DNA from: Frondihabitans sp. PhB188 | GTDB lineage: Bacteria; Actinomycetota; Actinomycetes; Actinomycetales; Microbacteriaceae | Assembly (NCBI RefSeq): GCF_003752365.1 | Contig: NZ_RJUO01000006.1 | Span: forward strand, 62,001 to 126,000 | Direction of reading: 5' to 3' | DNA length: 64,000 bases | Shown here: positions 26,247 to 35,663 of the stretch, in pieces | How the letters are laid out: every line of letters starts with the position of its first letter | How positions within the stretch are numbered: the first letter of the stretch is position 1 | Notes under the pieces: generated by a model | Told to the model about the DNA's origin: nothing | Databases searched by the model: none | The model's input: the letters and a program-made list of their open reading frames with translations, nothing else | Program-made: the position numbers and the translations under genes

Positions 26247-26890
26247 TTCGCGTGCTTAGTCCGGGCGTTTGCCTCTCCCCGGAGTGCGTCGAGCGAGGTG
26301 GTCAGTGTCGCCGCGAACGCGCACGAGAAATGGCGCGTGACGTCGGGCAGGGTCGTGACGTCGGGCCGGAGGTATTTCCTCGCGCGGAAGCGCCTGCCTG
26401 AGAGCTCGGATTCCACGATCAGTCCCCGTCTGGTCATTGGGCTTGCATGACTCGTGCCCCCAGAAAAGTATCATTCCGTGTGGTCGGCGCTAGCCAGGCC
26501 AGCCGGGTCCAAACTTCTCCATACAGGGCGACTTCGCCATGCTGGTTGCACCTTTGGCGCAAAGGGTATGGACTGGGTGCTCAGGTCTGGGTTGGCAGTG
26601 CGGGCTCCGCCAGGTGCGGCACTGTTCGGGGTCGTCGGGGAGCTGGGCGGTCGCGAGGATTTGCGTGCCACAGCGTAGGCAGGGGGTGGCCTGCGGGTCC
26701 CACGATGTGGTGCCGTTCGCCGAGGCGCTAGTTGCCGGTCGTTGTCGGGAGCATTTTCGGGATGATGGCGTATGTGGTGAGACCCTTCGCGGTGCGGTCG
26801 ACCAACCGTCTGGTGTCGACGTCGTCGACGATGTCCACGGAAGCTGGCTTGCCGCGAGGGCTCATCCGGGCGACGTATCGTTGTGGACGA
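26247..26890. other. intergenic stretch with possible zinc-ribbon remnant
   Basis: On the reverse strand, roughly 26452-26700 encodes SWDPQATPCLRCGTQILATA followed by PEQCRTWRSPHC, a CxxC/Cys-His pattern like a small zinc ribbon, without a usable start codon. No other gene supported. Confidence 0.3.
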
Positions 26891-27874
26891 CTACTTGCTT
26901 GCGTCGGGAATGTTGATTAGCGGCGAGGACCCGTTCGGGACCACGATCAGCCCGCCCTTGTCAGCGGAGGCTTGGAGGGCGTCGATGTAATGCTGGGTGA
27001 GGACCTGGCTTGACAGAGATTTGGTCAGCAAATCATTCGCTTTCGCATTAGCCTGGGCGGTGACGACGGCCTGCTGCGCGCTGACTTTCGTGGCGTCCAG
27101 TTTCGCTTGCTGTTTGGTGACATCGATTTGCGCCTGCTGGGCTTCGGCGTAGCTTTCCGTGACCGCCGCCGGTGCTTGGATTTCCTGCAGGCTGATCGAG
27201 TTCACCTCGACACCGGTATCGGCCCACCGCTTCGTCAGCGCCTTTTCGATACTCGTTTCGATCTCGGCCCGTTTCGTCAGGACATCGAGGGTGGAGTAGT
27301 TGTTCGGGACTTCCCGCACGACCGCACGGACATCCTGGGTGATGAAGGAGGTCTTGAAGTTCTCTTCGTCGCGGAACGACGTGTAGATGGTCGTGACCGA
27401 CGCCGGCCGGATGGAGTACCGGACGGTTATCGACACGTTCTCGGAAACCCCGTCCTTGTCCTGGACGGTGATGTAAGGCCCCGTGCGGACACCGCCGTTG
27501 TTGTCGCTGTTGCTGCCCTCGGTGGGGTTGATGTAGGTGACGGTCTGGTTGCGGATGTTGAAGTTCACCGTCGAATCCCACGGGGCCTTAACGTGCAACC
27601 CGGTCGACGTCGTCTGACCGACGATCTGCCCGGTGAAACTGCGGATCACGCGCGCCTCGCCAGCGTCTTGCGCGTACACGGACGAGGTCACCCCCAGCAC
27701 CAGGCCGAGGATCACGAGGAGCGCGCCCGCGCCAAGAGCGATGCGGTTTCCTGCCTTATCGGGAGCCGGTGCGTCGCTGCCCGCGGCAGTGGCAAGCTGG
27801 CTTGCTCGGTAGCGGCGGGCGAGAACGAGGGCGATGACGCCCGCGACGAGGCAGATCAGGGCAAAAACGAACAT
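26891..27874 (-). CDS. SPFH/prohibitin-domain membrane protein
   Basis: 327 residues. Two N-terminal helices (about 1-20 and 45-67) are followed by an SPFH domain (GEARVIRSFTGQIVGQTTST; LHVKAPWDSTVNFNIRNQTV; SITVRYSIRPASVTTIYTSF; LTKRAEIETSIEKALTKRWA; VEVNSISLQEIQAP). A coiled-coil rich in Ala and Gln (YAEAQQAQIDVTKQQAKLDA) follows. It is stomatin/flotillin/prohibitin-like and probably oligomerises on the membrane face as a scaffold or protease regulator. No partner NfeD gene is adjacent. Confidence 0.9.
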   Translation of the reverse strand: MFVFALICLVAGVIALVLARRYRASQLATAAGSDAPAPDKAGNRIALGAGALLVILGLVLGVTSSVYAQDAGEARVIRSFTGQIVGQTTSTGLHVKAPWDSTVNFNIRNQTVTYINPTEGSNSDNNGGVRTGPYITVQDKDGVSENVSITVRYSIRPASVTTIYTSFRDEENFKTSFITQDVRAVVREVPNNYSTLDVLTKRAEIETSIEKALTKRWADTGVEVNSISLQEIQAPAAVTESYAEAQQAQIDVTKQQAKLDATKVSAQQAVVTAQANAKANDLLTKSLSSQVLTQHYIDALQASADKGGLIVVPNGSSPLINIPDASK

Positions 27875-27922
27875 GAGGGTGCTTTCTTCGGAAAGGAATG
27901 TGGGGTGAGGCTGGTGGGAACG

Positions 27923-28219
27923 CTAGTCGGCGGGGGAGGCGATCCCAGCAAATCGCCGCTGCCCTTCGAGGATGAGCTCTCGCATGACGGGAACTCGCCG
28001 TATTCGGACGTGGACGGCCCATCCCAGTGCCACCGCGAAGACAGTGCAGACCGCTACCCGTACGCCGATGCCGAGCAGGGTCGGCTGATCGGGCAGGAGT
28101 GCAAGCTGGGAGAGGCTCAGAAGTAGGAAGCCGCCGTTTGGCCAGACAGCCGTTCGGACCTGGTCGATACGCGTCGCAAACCGAGACAAAGCGCCAAGCG
28201 CTGCCGTTACGAGCCGCAC
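27923..28219 (-). CDS. small hypothetical membrane protein (98 aa)
   Basis: Two hydrophobic segments (about 28-45 and 50-70) then a basic tail RIRRVPVMRELILEGQRRFA. It lies between the SPFH and DUF2510 genes on the same strand. No family recognised. Confidence 0.5.
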   Translation of the reverse strand: MRLVTAALGALSRFATRIDQVRTAVWPNGGFLLLSLSQLALLPDQPTLLGIGVRVAVCTVFAVALGWAVHVRIRRVPVMRELILEGQRRFAGIASPAD

Positions 28220-28242
28220 TCGAGGATCCTAAACAAACCGTC

Positions 28243-28875
28243 TCACGATTCGGGCCTGATGAGGTTGGTCAACTGCTGGGCGTAGCTGACGGCAGTGACG
28301 GCACTGAGCACCAGCCCGACGACCTCAATAGCGATGAACACCCACACGGGCCACAACCCCCGCCCTGGAGCGACGCGGCGCACGATCACCGAGCGTCCAA
28401 TTACGTACACCGGCGACGAGAGAAGCCCCCATGCCCAGTGGAAGAGGCGTATGACGCCAACCTGGGCGAGGCGCCGGTAATCGCCCCACGCCAGCACCAC
28501 GCTGATCCCGAAGAGAACGAAACCCGCCGCAAGCAGGGCAATGTACTGGGGTGTGTAGATCGATGCCGGGTCGACGGACGGCACGCTGGTCGGGCCCACC
28601 TCGATCACCCGGAATGTCGGCCGGTACGACAAGCTCAGCGGCCAGACCACCACGGGCAGCAGCACAATCAGCCAGATCAGGGGGCCGTAGACCGGCGTTC
28701 TCGCGTCAAGCCTTGGCCTCTGGGAGTCAAGCGCTGCGACAGCGTGAGGGCCACCAGGGGGAGCGACGAGCTCCGTCCACCTCACGCCGTCCCACCAGCG
28801 GGTGCCCGCAACGCCACAAGGATCCGGATACCAACCAGCACCAGCACCAGCACCCGGACGCGACCCACCCGACAT
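28243..28875 (-). CDS. DUF2510-domain membrane protein
   Basis: 210 residues from ATG 28875, which follows GAGGGGATT. The N-terminal DUF2510 motif reads GWYPDPCGVAGTRWWDGVRW. A linker and four membrane helices follow (LIWLIVLLPVVVWPLSL; YIALLAAGFVLFGISVVLAW; LWPVWVFIAIEVVGLVLSAV). DUF2510 is common in actinobacterial envelope proteins and has no known reaction. Confidence 0.8.
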   Translation of the reverse strand: MSGGSRPGAGAGAGWYPDPCGVAGTRWWDGVRWTELVAPPGGPHAVAALDSQRPRLDARTPVYGPLIWLIVLLPVVVWPLSLSYRPTFRVIEVGPTSVPSVDPASIYTPQYIALLAAGFVLFGISVVLAWGDYRRLAQVGVIRLFHWAWGLLSSPVYVIGRSVIVRRVAPGRGLWPVWVFIAIEVVGLVLSAVTAVSYAQQLTNLIRPES

Positions 28876-29155
28876 ACCAATCCCCTCGAGAAGACAGTTG
28901 AGGAAGATTCGGGCTTCCTCGCCACCGCTCAACCTAAAGCACAACGAGGCCAGCAACAACTGCCCGTAGCGTGATTCGTTGCCAGTGAGTGGTCAGCGTG
29001 TTTTGAGGCCCCGTGTCGAAGCTGACGGCCCCCGTGCCTCATCTCCCTGAACGTGTCTGCCACCGCGCCCCTCCGCGGAAGAGTGCTGCAACGAATCTGT
29101 TTTGGGACAGGTTGGTTATGAGATTCCTTTGACGATTTTCAGGAGTTTTCGACCG

Positions 29156-30889
29156 TCAATTTGATTGCTGGGTAAGTCCGTGTTCGGTCTTTTCCCAGTA
29201 GTGCGGGCGGGTGAGCAGCTGCCAGAGCCCTTTGTACGCGGCGAGGGAGTGCAGGATCCAGTACACCGGGTTCAGTAGTGACCACAGGATCAGGTTGAAC
29301 GTTCCGCGTTTGAAGGGCCCCATCATCGAGAGGTAGACCATGATGCCGTTGCCGATGAGGAAGTTGAAGAGGCAGATCCAGAGCACCCAGGCGGGGAACA
29401 CCGATGAGATGACCGTGCTTGGGATCGCCAGCGACGCCGCGGTGACCAGATAAAACGGGATTACTCCGAGGAACGTGGCCGGTGTGCCTCCGATGAGGAG
29501 GGCGAAGGCAAGGAACCGGACGATCCCGACCTCGCGGATCAGGGCGACGGGTCGTCTGGCGTGGACGAGCGTGGTTTGCATGTAGCCCTTGATCCACCTC
29601 GAGCGCTGGCGGATGAAGTTCGGGATGGAGGTGTTGGCTTCCTCCATCGTCGTGGAGTTGATCACGCCGACGCGGTAGCCGATGGCGGAGGCGCGGATGC
29701 CGAGGTCGGCGTCTTCGGTCACGTTGTAGGGGTCCCAGCCGCCGAGCTCGATGAGCGCCTCGGTGCGGAAGTGGTTCGACGTGCCGCCGAGGGGGATCGG
29801 GAGGTTCGAGCGGTCAAGGCCCGCGAGCATGTAGTCGAACCAGTACGAGTACTCGAGGGTGAACATGCGGGTGAGGGCGTTCTCGGTGGCGTTGAAGTAG
29901 TTCAGGGCGGCTTGAACGCAGACGGTTTCGTCGCCGCCGCGGTCGAAGGCGATGAGGGCCTTCTTGAGCTGGTCGGGGTCGGGGGTGTCTTCGGCGTCAT
30001 AGATCACGAGGTAGCTGCCCGAGGCGAGGTAGAGGCCCACGTTGCACGCGCGGGGCTTCGTCTGCGGGTGCCCCTTCGGCACGGTCACGATGTGGAAGTG
30101 CGCCGGCGGTTCGGCGTTCTCGATGGCCTGGCGCGTCTCGAGGTCCTCCTCTTCGATGAGGATCAGCACCTCCAGCTTGTGCACCGGGTAGTCGAGGCCG
30201 CCGAGGTTATCGATCAGCTGCGCGACGATGTTCGCCTCGTGGAACACGGGCACCAGAACCGTGTAGACCGGCAGGTCGTCGTCCGAGAGCTCGGCGACCT
30301 CGGTGTCGGTGATGCGCTCCACGACGTCGAAACGGGCACCCTGCAGCGAGACGAAGAACTTAAACGCGGTGCCGGCCAGGAACACGAGGCTGACCGTCGC
30401 GAGCACGCCGATCGCGGTCTGTCGCGGCCAGATGATCGCGAGAGCCACCAGGACGATCGCGACGACCAGGGCGGAGATCTTCTGGCCTCTGGAGAACACA
30501 ATTCGACCGGAGAGCTCGGGGTTGCGGTAGAACAGGGCGTTCGCGGCGTCATCGGCGACCTTGTCGCCGAACAGGCGCAGCACGGTGCTCTTCAATTGCC
30601 AGGGCGGCACGCGGGTGAAAACGACGGTGGTCTCGAACTCGTCTGAAAGGGCGTCTTTCAGGGCGGCGTCCTGGTGACGTTCGGCGGTCGCGACGAGCAG
30701 GGTGTTGTCGGGGAGGTGGCGGATGGGGAGCCAGTCTTCAGAGATGTACCGAGGTCCGGATCCGGCCCGCACCAGGGTGACGTCGATTCCGATCGTCCAG
30801 GCGGGCTCGGTGGTTTTCGGGTGATCCGGGTGATGTCGCCCCTGGGTGTGCGTCGTGTGTGTGTCGGATGTGGCGTTGTCGGTGCTCAT
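29156..30889 (-). CDS. processive GT2 glycosyltransferase with N-terminal MshEN-like domain
   Basis: 577 residues from ATG 30889 (GGAGCTGAC upstream). Residues about 47-110 resemble the MshEN/GSPII_E N-terminal fold (LPIRHLPDNTLLVATAERHQ; ALSDEFETTVVFTRVPPWQL). Two helices follow at about 138-180. The GT-A domain has TVLVPVFHEA, YDAED (298-301), TEDADLG (Asp393) and QRSRW (428-432), the D,D,D,QxxRW set of cellulose/hyaluronan-type synthases. Several C-terminal helices complete the pore. It probably makes and exports an exopolysaccharide. It is the last gene of a MarR/membrane/GT2 operon. Confidence 0.9.
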   Translation of the reverse strand: MSTDNATSDTHTTHTQGRHHPDHPKTTEPAWTIGIDVTLVRAGSGPRYISEDWLPIRHLPDNTLLVATAERHQDAALKDALSDEFETTVVFTRVPPWQLKSTVLRLFGDKVADDAANALFYRNPELSGRIVFSRGQKISALVVAIVLVALAIIWPRQTAIGVLATVSLVFLAGTAFKFFVSLQGARFDVVERITDTEVAELSDDDLPVYTVLVPVFHEANIVAQLIDNLGGLDYPVHKLEVLILIEEEDLETRQAIENAEPPAHFHIVTVPKGHPQTKPRACNVGLYLASGSYLVIYDAEDTPDPDQLKKALIAFDRGGDETVCVQAALNYFNATENALTRMFTLEYSYWFDYMLAGLDRSNLPIPLGGTSNHFRTEALIELGGWDPYNVTEDADLGIRASAIGYRVGVINSTTMEEANTSIPNFIRQRSRWIKGYMQTTLVHARRPVALIREVGIVRFLAFALLIGGTPATFLGVIPFYLVTAASLAIPSTVISSVFPAWVLWICLFNFLIGNGIMVYLSMMGPFKRGTFNLILWSLLNPVYWILHSLAAYKGLWQLLTRPHYWEKTEHGLTQQSN

Positions 30890-30890
30890 G

Positions 30891-32072
30891 TCAGCTCCAG
30901 CCAAGGGCTTTGGTGAGGGACCCCATCCAGTCGAGAACGACGGGCCGGTTGTAGGCGGCGGCCCACGCGATGACGATCTGCGCGCCGGCGACGAGGGTGA
31001 TCAGGACGCTGGCTCGGGTAGTGGTGGCGGCGGGAAGAATGGCTATTCCCATCATGGTCATGATGAGGAACGTGTTGCCAGCGGCGTTCAGGGGGATGAG
31101 ATCGAAGACGTAGCCCATGAGGAGGCCGAGAAAGAGAAACGTGGAGATGAGGATGGCGCCGGGGCGACGGACGAGGAGCGCAAGAGCCCAGCCGGAAATC
31201 ATGGGTGCCAGAAGTAAGAACCCGTTCAGTGTGGTCACGAATGCGGGCACGATGGCCCACCGTGACGGGTCGTAGTGGAACTGGGCGCTGAGAACAGCGA
31301 AGGGACGGTGCAGGAACACCAGCTGAAGGAAGAACACCGTGAAAAACGTCGCGAGCGTGGGAAAGAGGATCACGAGAATGTTGGACGCGCGCGCTCCGCG
31401 CTGGCCCCGTCGGGCGAGAGTGATCAGAGGTGCTGTCAGACCGATGACGGCAATGTAGACAATTCCGCTGGCGCTGGACAGGGCCGAAATCATGAACAGC
31501 AGTCCGGCCCGGAACCCGGCCTGAGTATTCCGATTCGCGACAAAGCGGACCATGTTCGCAGCGCCGATACCGAAGAACGCGATCCCAAGGAACGCTTCGA
31601 AGTTCGTCGTGGCGGTAAAGGCGAAGAGCGGGTTGGCCGCGAGGGCGATCATGAACGTGGCCGACTTCCACGCGTGGAATCGTCGCTGGTGCATCACTTC
31701 GAGCATTTGCTTCAAGAAAGGACCTGCCACAACGGCACCAGCGATCCCCAACCCCAGGGTGCCTCCGGGAATGAGCGCTGTCAGGACCGTTCCAATAGGC
31801 GGGTAAAGACTCCCCACCCAACTCACATCCGCCCTGCCCCAGTCGATTCGAGCAACCCGGGCAACCAGGTCCTGGTTCACGGTCGTACCCGACGTCAAAC
31901 CGGGGGATATGTTCTCGATGATCGCCAGCACGGCAAACGGCAACGCGAACAGCAGCCGCAGCAGCCACCGGTTGACGGGACGTGCAGGGAATGCGTCCAG
32001 GCGCACCCGGGATACCGCCAGGTTCGGGGCGGCGGCCGCCCTGGTGTGCGTTTGGGTGAGGATCGTCATCAT
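30891..32072 (-). CDS. multi-spanning membrane protein of the GT2 operon
   Basis: 393 residues and about ten membrane helices. It opens with an N-terminal helix (WLLRLLFALPFAVLAIIENI) and an outer loop containing DWGRADVSWVGSLYPPIG, a GT-C-like feature with an acidic pair in the first loop. The start overlaps the MarR stop by four bases and the stop lies next to the GT2 start. It probably assists polysaccharide assembly or is itself a lipid-linked sugar transferase; the family is not certain. Confidence 0.75.
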   Translation of the reverse strand: MMTILTQTHTRAAAAPNLAVSRVRLDAFPARPVNRWLLRLLFALPFAVLAIIENISPGLTSGTTVNQDLVARVARIDWGRADVSWVGSLYPPIGTVLTALIPGGTLGLGIAGAVVAGPFLKQMLEVMHQRRFHAWKSATFMIALAANPLFAFTATTNFEAFLGIAFFGIGAANMVRFVANRNTQAGFRAGLLFMISALSSASGIVYIAVIGLTAPLITLARRGQRGARASNILVILFPTLATFFTVFFLQLVFLHRPFAVLSAQFHYDPSRWAIVPAFVTTLNGFLLLAPMISGWALALLVRRPGAILISTFLFLGLLMGYVFDLIPLNAAGNTFLIMTMMGIAILPAATTTRASVLITLVAGAQIVIAWAAAYNRPVVLDWMGSLTKALGWS

Positions 32073-32575
32073 GAGACAGACCTCTCTGACATGGACCGGG
32101 TCAAGTCGATGAACGTCCGAGCGAGCATGCTCCGATCATTAGGACTAACGGCATCCTCGAACACGGTGCGGTAACGATCCCAAATATCGCCCACTACGAC
32201 CTCGCCCTCAGAGGTGAGCTGGGCAAGAACACTTCTCCGGTCTAAGGGATTCGCCCGCCGCATGAGTAGGCGTCTTTTCTCAAGCCGGTCAGCGATGAAC
32301 GTAGTCGTGCTCGGCACCTGGCCAAGAAGCTGCCCGAGACGCTTCAAGGGAACACTTCCATGAACCCTCAAGACCAGGAGGGCCCGCAGTTCCGTTGCTC
32401 CCACACCGTGGGTATCAATCAATGCGGATGTCAAACGCTCGTTCTGGCTTTGAAAGCCTTGGAACGCCAACAGCAAATGGTGGACACTCGTTTCCGCAAG
32501 CTCAGCACCCGTCACAACCACCAGCAGCACCCGATTCCTAGACGCCGCCCAATCGACAATGGGCGAATAATTCAA
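32069..32575 (-). CDS. MarR-family regulator heading the GT2 operon
   Basis: 168 residues. The winged helix is seen as HGVGATELRALLVLRVHGSV, then LGQLLGQVPSTTTFIADRLE and KRRLLMRRANPLDRRSVLAQ. It is first gene of a three-gene overlapping operon, so it is very likely the local regulator of polysaccharide synthesis and of itself. The start ATG at 32575 has TATTCGCCC rather than a clear ribosome-binding site. Confidence 0.82.
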   Translation of the reverse strand: MNYSPIVDWAASRNRVLLVVVTGAELAETSVHHLLLAFQGFQSQNERLTSALIDTHGVGATELRALLVLRVHGSVPLKRLGQLLGQVPSTTTFIADRLEKRRLLMRRANPLDRRSVLAQLTSEGEVVVGDIWDRYRTVFEDAVSPNDRSMLARTFIDLTRSMSERSVS

Positions 32576-32794
32576 GGATAGAAATACTTTGTGACGAACC
32601 TAAGACCCACTTTGGGGGATAGAGCCCAAGTTGACCTCATGCAGCGGCCTCGGATAGGCCTACGATCAGGGACGCGTTTTCTCGACGCAGCTCATCTCTG
32701 GTACCCGCGGCCACCTGTCGGATTCGCTCCGATTAGGCGCCGGTGCGTGGGAACGGCGCTGCCGTGCGTCGCCGCCGGAAGCAGTTGGCGCGAG

Positions 32795-33181
32795 ATGATG
32801 GTTGCCAAGCGGGTGGCGGTGAGTGTTGCCCTCTCTGCCGTGTTGGCCGTCGCAGCCCTCACGGTGTTGTCCGTAGCTTGCGGAGATTCGTCGTTTCTCC
32901 CCGTCATTGCCGTGCTGGTCGTCCTGGTGTCAGTACCGGCATCGCTTATGACGGCCGCGATTACGGAAATTGTGCGGAAAGTAAATGCAGGGTTACCTGC
33001 GCCCGTGGGACCGGCTCTTGGTGCCGCAGCTGCTTCAGCCCTCGCAATCCCGCTTGCTCAACACCTCTCGCTGACCCCGCCTGTCATCGTCGGCGCAGCC
33101 GTCGCTTTGATAGCAGGCTGCTCCAGTTGGTGGACCCGGAGACGCGGCGACCGCGGCGATCGGCCCGCCAAGTCATCCTGA
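32795..33181 (+). CDS. small hypothetical membrane protein
   Basis: About 128 residues from ATG 32795 (or 32798). Four hydrophobic segments (VAVSVALSAVLAVAALTVLS; LPVIAVLVVLVSVPASLMTA; GPALGAAAASALAIPLA; PPVIVGAAVALIAGC) and a basic tail WWTRRRGDRGDRPAKSS. No family recognised. The longer frame upstream to 32591 has non-coding composition. Confidence 0.5.
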   Translation: MMVAKRVAVSVALSAVLAVAALTVLSVACGDSSFLPVIAVLVVLVSVPASLMTAAITEIVRKVNAGLPAPVGPALGAAAASALAIPLAQHLSLTPPVIVGAAVALIAGCSSWWTRRRGDRGDRPAKSS

Positions 33182-33457
33182 ATCTGCGGATCTACCTTGC
33201 CGTAACCCGTCCGTTACCCAATGACCAACTGTTTCGGATGAGGTGAATGAGCCCGCGGTGCGTTCGCATGACGAACGGCTAGCGTGCACTTGCAGCCATG
33301 ACGCCTAGAGTCCCAGCCGTTGATCGCCTCTGTCGCAGCGTCTGCGTGAATCTTCTTGGTCGAGCTGAGCGATTCGCGCGGTCTTTCACCCCTTCGTCTT
33401 TGAGAGCCTCTAGCGTTGGGGGACGTCTTCGTTTCGAGAAGTTAGGTGAGGCGTTCT

Positions 33458-33676
33458 GTGGCTGTCATTCTCAGCGTTGCGTTCGTACTTGGTGGGATTG
33501 GCTGCATCCTGTTCTGAGGACCTCTCGCTCGGAGCCAGGCTCGATCGCAGAAGAAGCTCGGCCTCTTGTCGCCTGAGGCCTTTACTCCGACGTTGGTCGT
33601 CGTTTTTGGGCTTGTGGCCATTTTCGTCGGCCTAGCGTTGGCGTACGCGATCCTTCGCGGGACCGTGGCCTTCTAA
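33458..33676 (+). pseudogene. two-helix small membrane protein with in-frame TGA
   Basis: GTG 33458 follows AGGTGAGG at ideal spacing. The frame reads VAVILSVAFVLGGIGCILF, TGA (33515-33517), GPLARSQARSQKKLGLLSPE, then AFTPTLVVVFGLVAIFVGLA and a short tail to TAA 33674. Both halves make sense as one 72-residue two-helix protein with Trp (TGG) expected at the stop. Either a recent nonsense mutation or a base error. Confidence 0.5.
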
Positions 33677-33910
33677 AAGCCGCCGCAACCTAGCGACGGA
33701 GTGCTGGTTCGGGCAGGCGCCAAAGCCGGACGCCGTCCGTGCCCGGACTAAGGTATTTCCGACTTGCCCTAGCCGGCAACCCGTCCACAGGGACCGGCCG
33801 TGTTTGGGAGAGGGAGGCTGCCCGTTCGAGCCGGGCCAAGAGTGGGCTCAACCAAGCTTTGCCCCGAGCGTCCATCCCGTGTGGAGAGGAACCCCATCCG
33901 TGCGGGGCAG

Positions 33911-34102
33911 CTAGATGCGAGGTGCGCGTCGGTAAACAAGGCTCGCGCCGATCAGCCACATCAAGCCGAGTGCAACGTGGAGAGCGCCGAGGAAGAAGCT
34001 ATGGCGGAATGCCAGCTCGACAACTCCGAGGGCCAAGAAAATCAGCCCGAAAAGAGAAAACACAACAATCAGAACTTTTCGAGTCGCCTTATCCACCGTC
34101 AC
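33911..34102 (-). CDS. small two-helix membrane protein (63 aa)
   Basis: GTG 34102 follows GGAAGG and overlaps the upstream stop (GTGA). Two helices (KVLIVVFSLFGLIFLALGVV; FFLGALHVALGLMWLIGASL) and a basic end. Third gene of a coupled membrane-protein operon. Confidence 0.65.
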   Translation of the reverse strand: MTVDKATRKVLIVVFSLFGLIFLALGVVELAFRHSFFLGALHVALGLMWLIGASLVYRRAPRI

Positions 34103-34647
34103 GCACCTTCCTGCGGAACAGCGGTTAGGTGTTCCTTGAGGACACGGATGCGTCGAAGCTGCAGACGGCCTTGCCACGCGGAGAAAACGGTCATGGCGGC
34201 AAAGAAAACGACCTCTGCCCAGATTCTCCATCCGCCACGACCGGAGGCGACAACGACGATCCCGAGGACAAGAAGCGCCGGGTAAAGGATCAGACCGGCG
34301 GTCGTCATGATTCTCCAGAATTTGCGCGACTGTTCGAGCTTGGATCGCCACTCGGCAGGGTGAGCACCTTCTGGTACGCGGCCCTTCTGGAGCGCCTTAT
34401 TGACGCGTTGCCCGAGAGTGATCTGCTGGGTAGCGTTTCGCCGTTTGGCCCACATGGCCAACACCGTGAACGCAATACCGATGAGCACACCGAAAACGAC
34501 TCCGATGACAGTGCCTTGCCGGAAAGACGTGCCAGCGAAGAGGGACAGGCCAAGAATGAGTGCACCCATGACCAGGCCGGCACCGGCGCCGAAGAGGCCC
34601 GAGGGAACGTGAGCGAGTGGTGCCCGGAGTTCGTCCTCGTCGGTCAT
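34099..34647 (-). CDS. hypothetical membrane protein with two pairs of helices
   Basis: 182 residues. Helices at about 18-62 (LVMGALILGLSLFAGTSFRQ; VIGVVFGVLIGIAFTVLAMW) and about 115-155 (IMTTAGLILYPALLVLGIVV; WAEVVFFAAMTVFSAWQ) enclose a polar segment with RVNKALQKGRVPEGAHPAEW. It overlaps the genes on both sides by four bases. Its architecture mirrors that of the next gene upstream, which suggests an old duplication. No family recognised. Confidence 0.65.
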   Translation of the reverse strand: MTDEDELRAPLAHVPSGLFGAGAGLVMGALILGLSLFAGTSFRQGTVIGVVFGVLIGIAFTVLAMWAKRRNATQQITLGQRVNKALQKGRVPEGAHPAEWRSKLEQSRKFWRIMTTAGLILYPALLVLGIVVVASGRGGWRIWAEVVFFAAMTVFSAWQGRLQLRRIRVLKEHLTAVPQEGA

Positions 34648-35285
34648 GCGGACTGACGGCCGTGCCGATCGATGAACCGGCCAGCTTTCCTGTAGAAGAC
34701 GACGAGCTGGACGGCGACCACGACGAAGAGAACAGACACGCCGAGCTCGAGGAGCTTGATGAGCAGCTCATTGGAACCGACCGCGGTGGCAATCGCCAGA
34801 AGGACTGCGGCTGCGTAGATCGGCGCTATTCCGAGCGTCGCGTGACGGTTTTGGTTCGCGATTGCGACGACCACGGGAAGGTGCTCGGTGTCGGGTTTGA
34901 CTTTTCCGTTGATCTGTTTCCTGACGCTTTTCTTTTCTCGCCGATTCAATGGGCTTCCGGTGGCACGCCACCGGGTGATGTAGTGCCCGGTGCGTTTGGC
35001 CCAGATGAAACCTACGACGCCAACGAGCAGACCAAGACTGAGGAAGACGATCTGGACGATCAACTGCCCGGAGCCTCCATCAGAGCTGGTGCCCGTGCTT
35101 GACGAGGATTCCGGAAGGAATAGAAGGGCCACCACGAATCCTGTGGCCCAGGACGCGGCGATGAGGACGCCGATCTGGACAAGGATGCGGGCTCTGCGTT
35201 TGTGGAAGCCGTCGTCGGTGACGCCTTCTGCAAGTTGCGCAGCAGCAGCCCATCGGGCGGCGCTGTCGTTTTTGAGGTCGGTCAA
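34644..35285 (-). CDS. hypothetical membrane protein, first of three-gene operon
   Basis: About 213 residues from TTG 35285, chosen because CGGAG lies just upstream; a longer frame to 35372 exists but looks non-coding. Helices at about 40-60 and 75-95, then a basic stretch SPLNRREKKSVRKQINGKVK, then two more helices. Same two-plus-two layout as the following gene. Function unknown. Confidence 0.6.
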   Translation of the reverse strand: MTDLKNDSAARWAAAAQLAEGVTDDGFHKRRARILVQIGVLIAASWATGFVVALLFLPESSSSTGTSSDGGSGQLIVQIVFLSLGLLVGVVGFIWAKRTGHYITRWRATGSPLNRREKKSVRKQINGKVKPDTEHLPVVVAIANQNRHATLGIAPIYAAAVLLAIATAVGSNELLIKLLELGVSVLFVVVAVQLVVFYRKAGRFIDRHGRQSA

Positions 35286-35663
35286 GAGAACTCCGTCGTT
35301 CGGGCAACAGGATATTTCGGAGCATACCGGCGGTCGGGCAGCGAGACTCCTTCGAGCGCAACAACGACGCATCGACAGGGCGCGAAAGACGGACCGTGTG
35401 CGTCCGGCAAGGCCGGCTCTACCTCAAGCGGCCCAGGAACTCGGCCAACGAGCGTTTGCCCCGGGCGATGACTTTCTCATTGAGTGGGCGACAAACGTGC
35501 GGCCTCTTTCGGACCCAAGTGAGGCTTGTGTCGCTTTGGGGTACAGCCCAAGACGACACGAATCAGGGGCTCCAGGCGCGTCGCTCTAGGGTCCTGTTCG
35601 AAGTCTTGCAACGGTTGTGCGCGGGGCTCTAGATAAGAGGCGACACCGGCAGAAACCCACGGG
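35286..35663. other. intergenic stretch, no gene supported
   Basis: Overlapping frames on the plus strand (35202-35632) lack starts, domains or codon bias. Nothing else seen. Confidence 0.4.

Noticed and set aside
29561-30646. 361-codon plus-strand frame
   Set aside because: It is antisense to the GT2 synthase, whose motifs are clear; the Val/Glu/Gly/Arg-rich product is the usual mirror of GC-rich coding sequence.
33458-33676. Selenocysteine or recoding at the in-frame TGA
   Set aside because: No selenoprotein structure seen, other genes here end with TGA, and the residue lies where Trp in a membrane protein is likelier.
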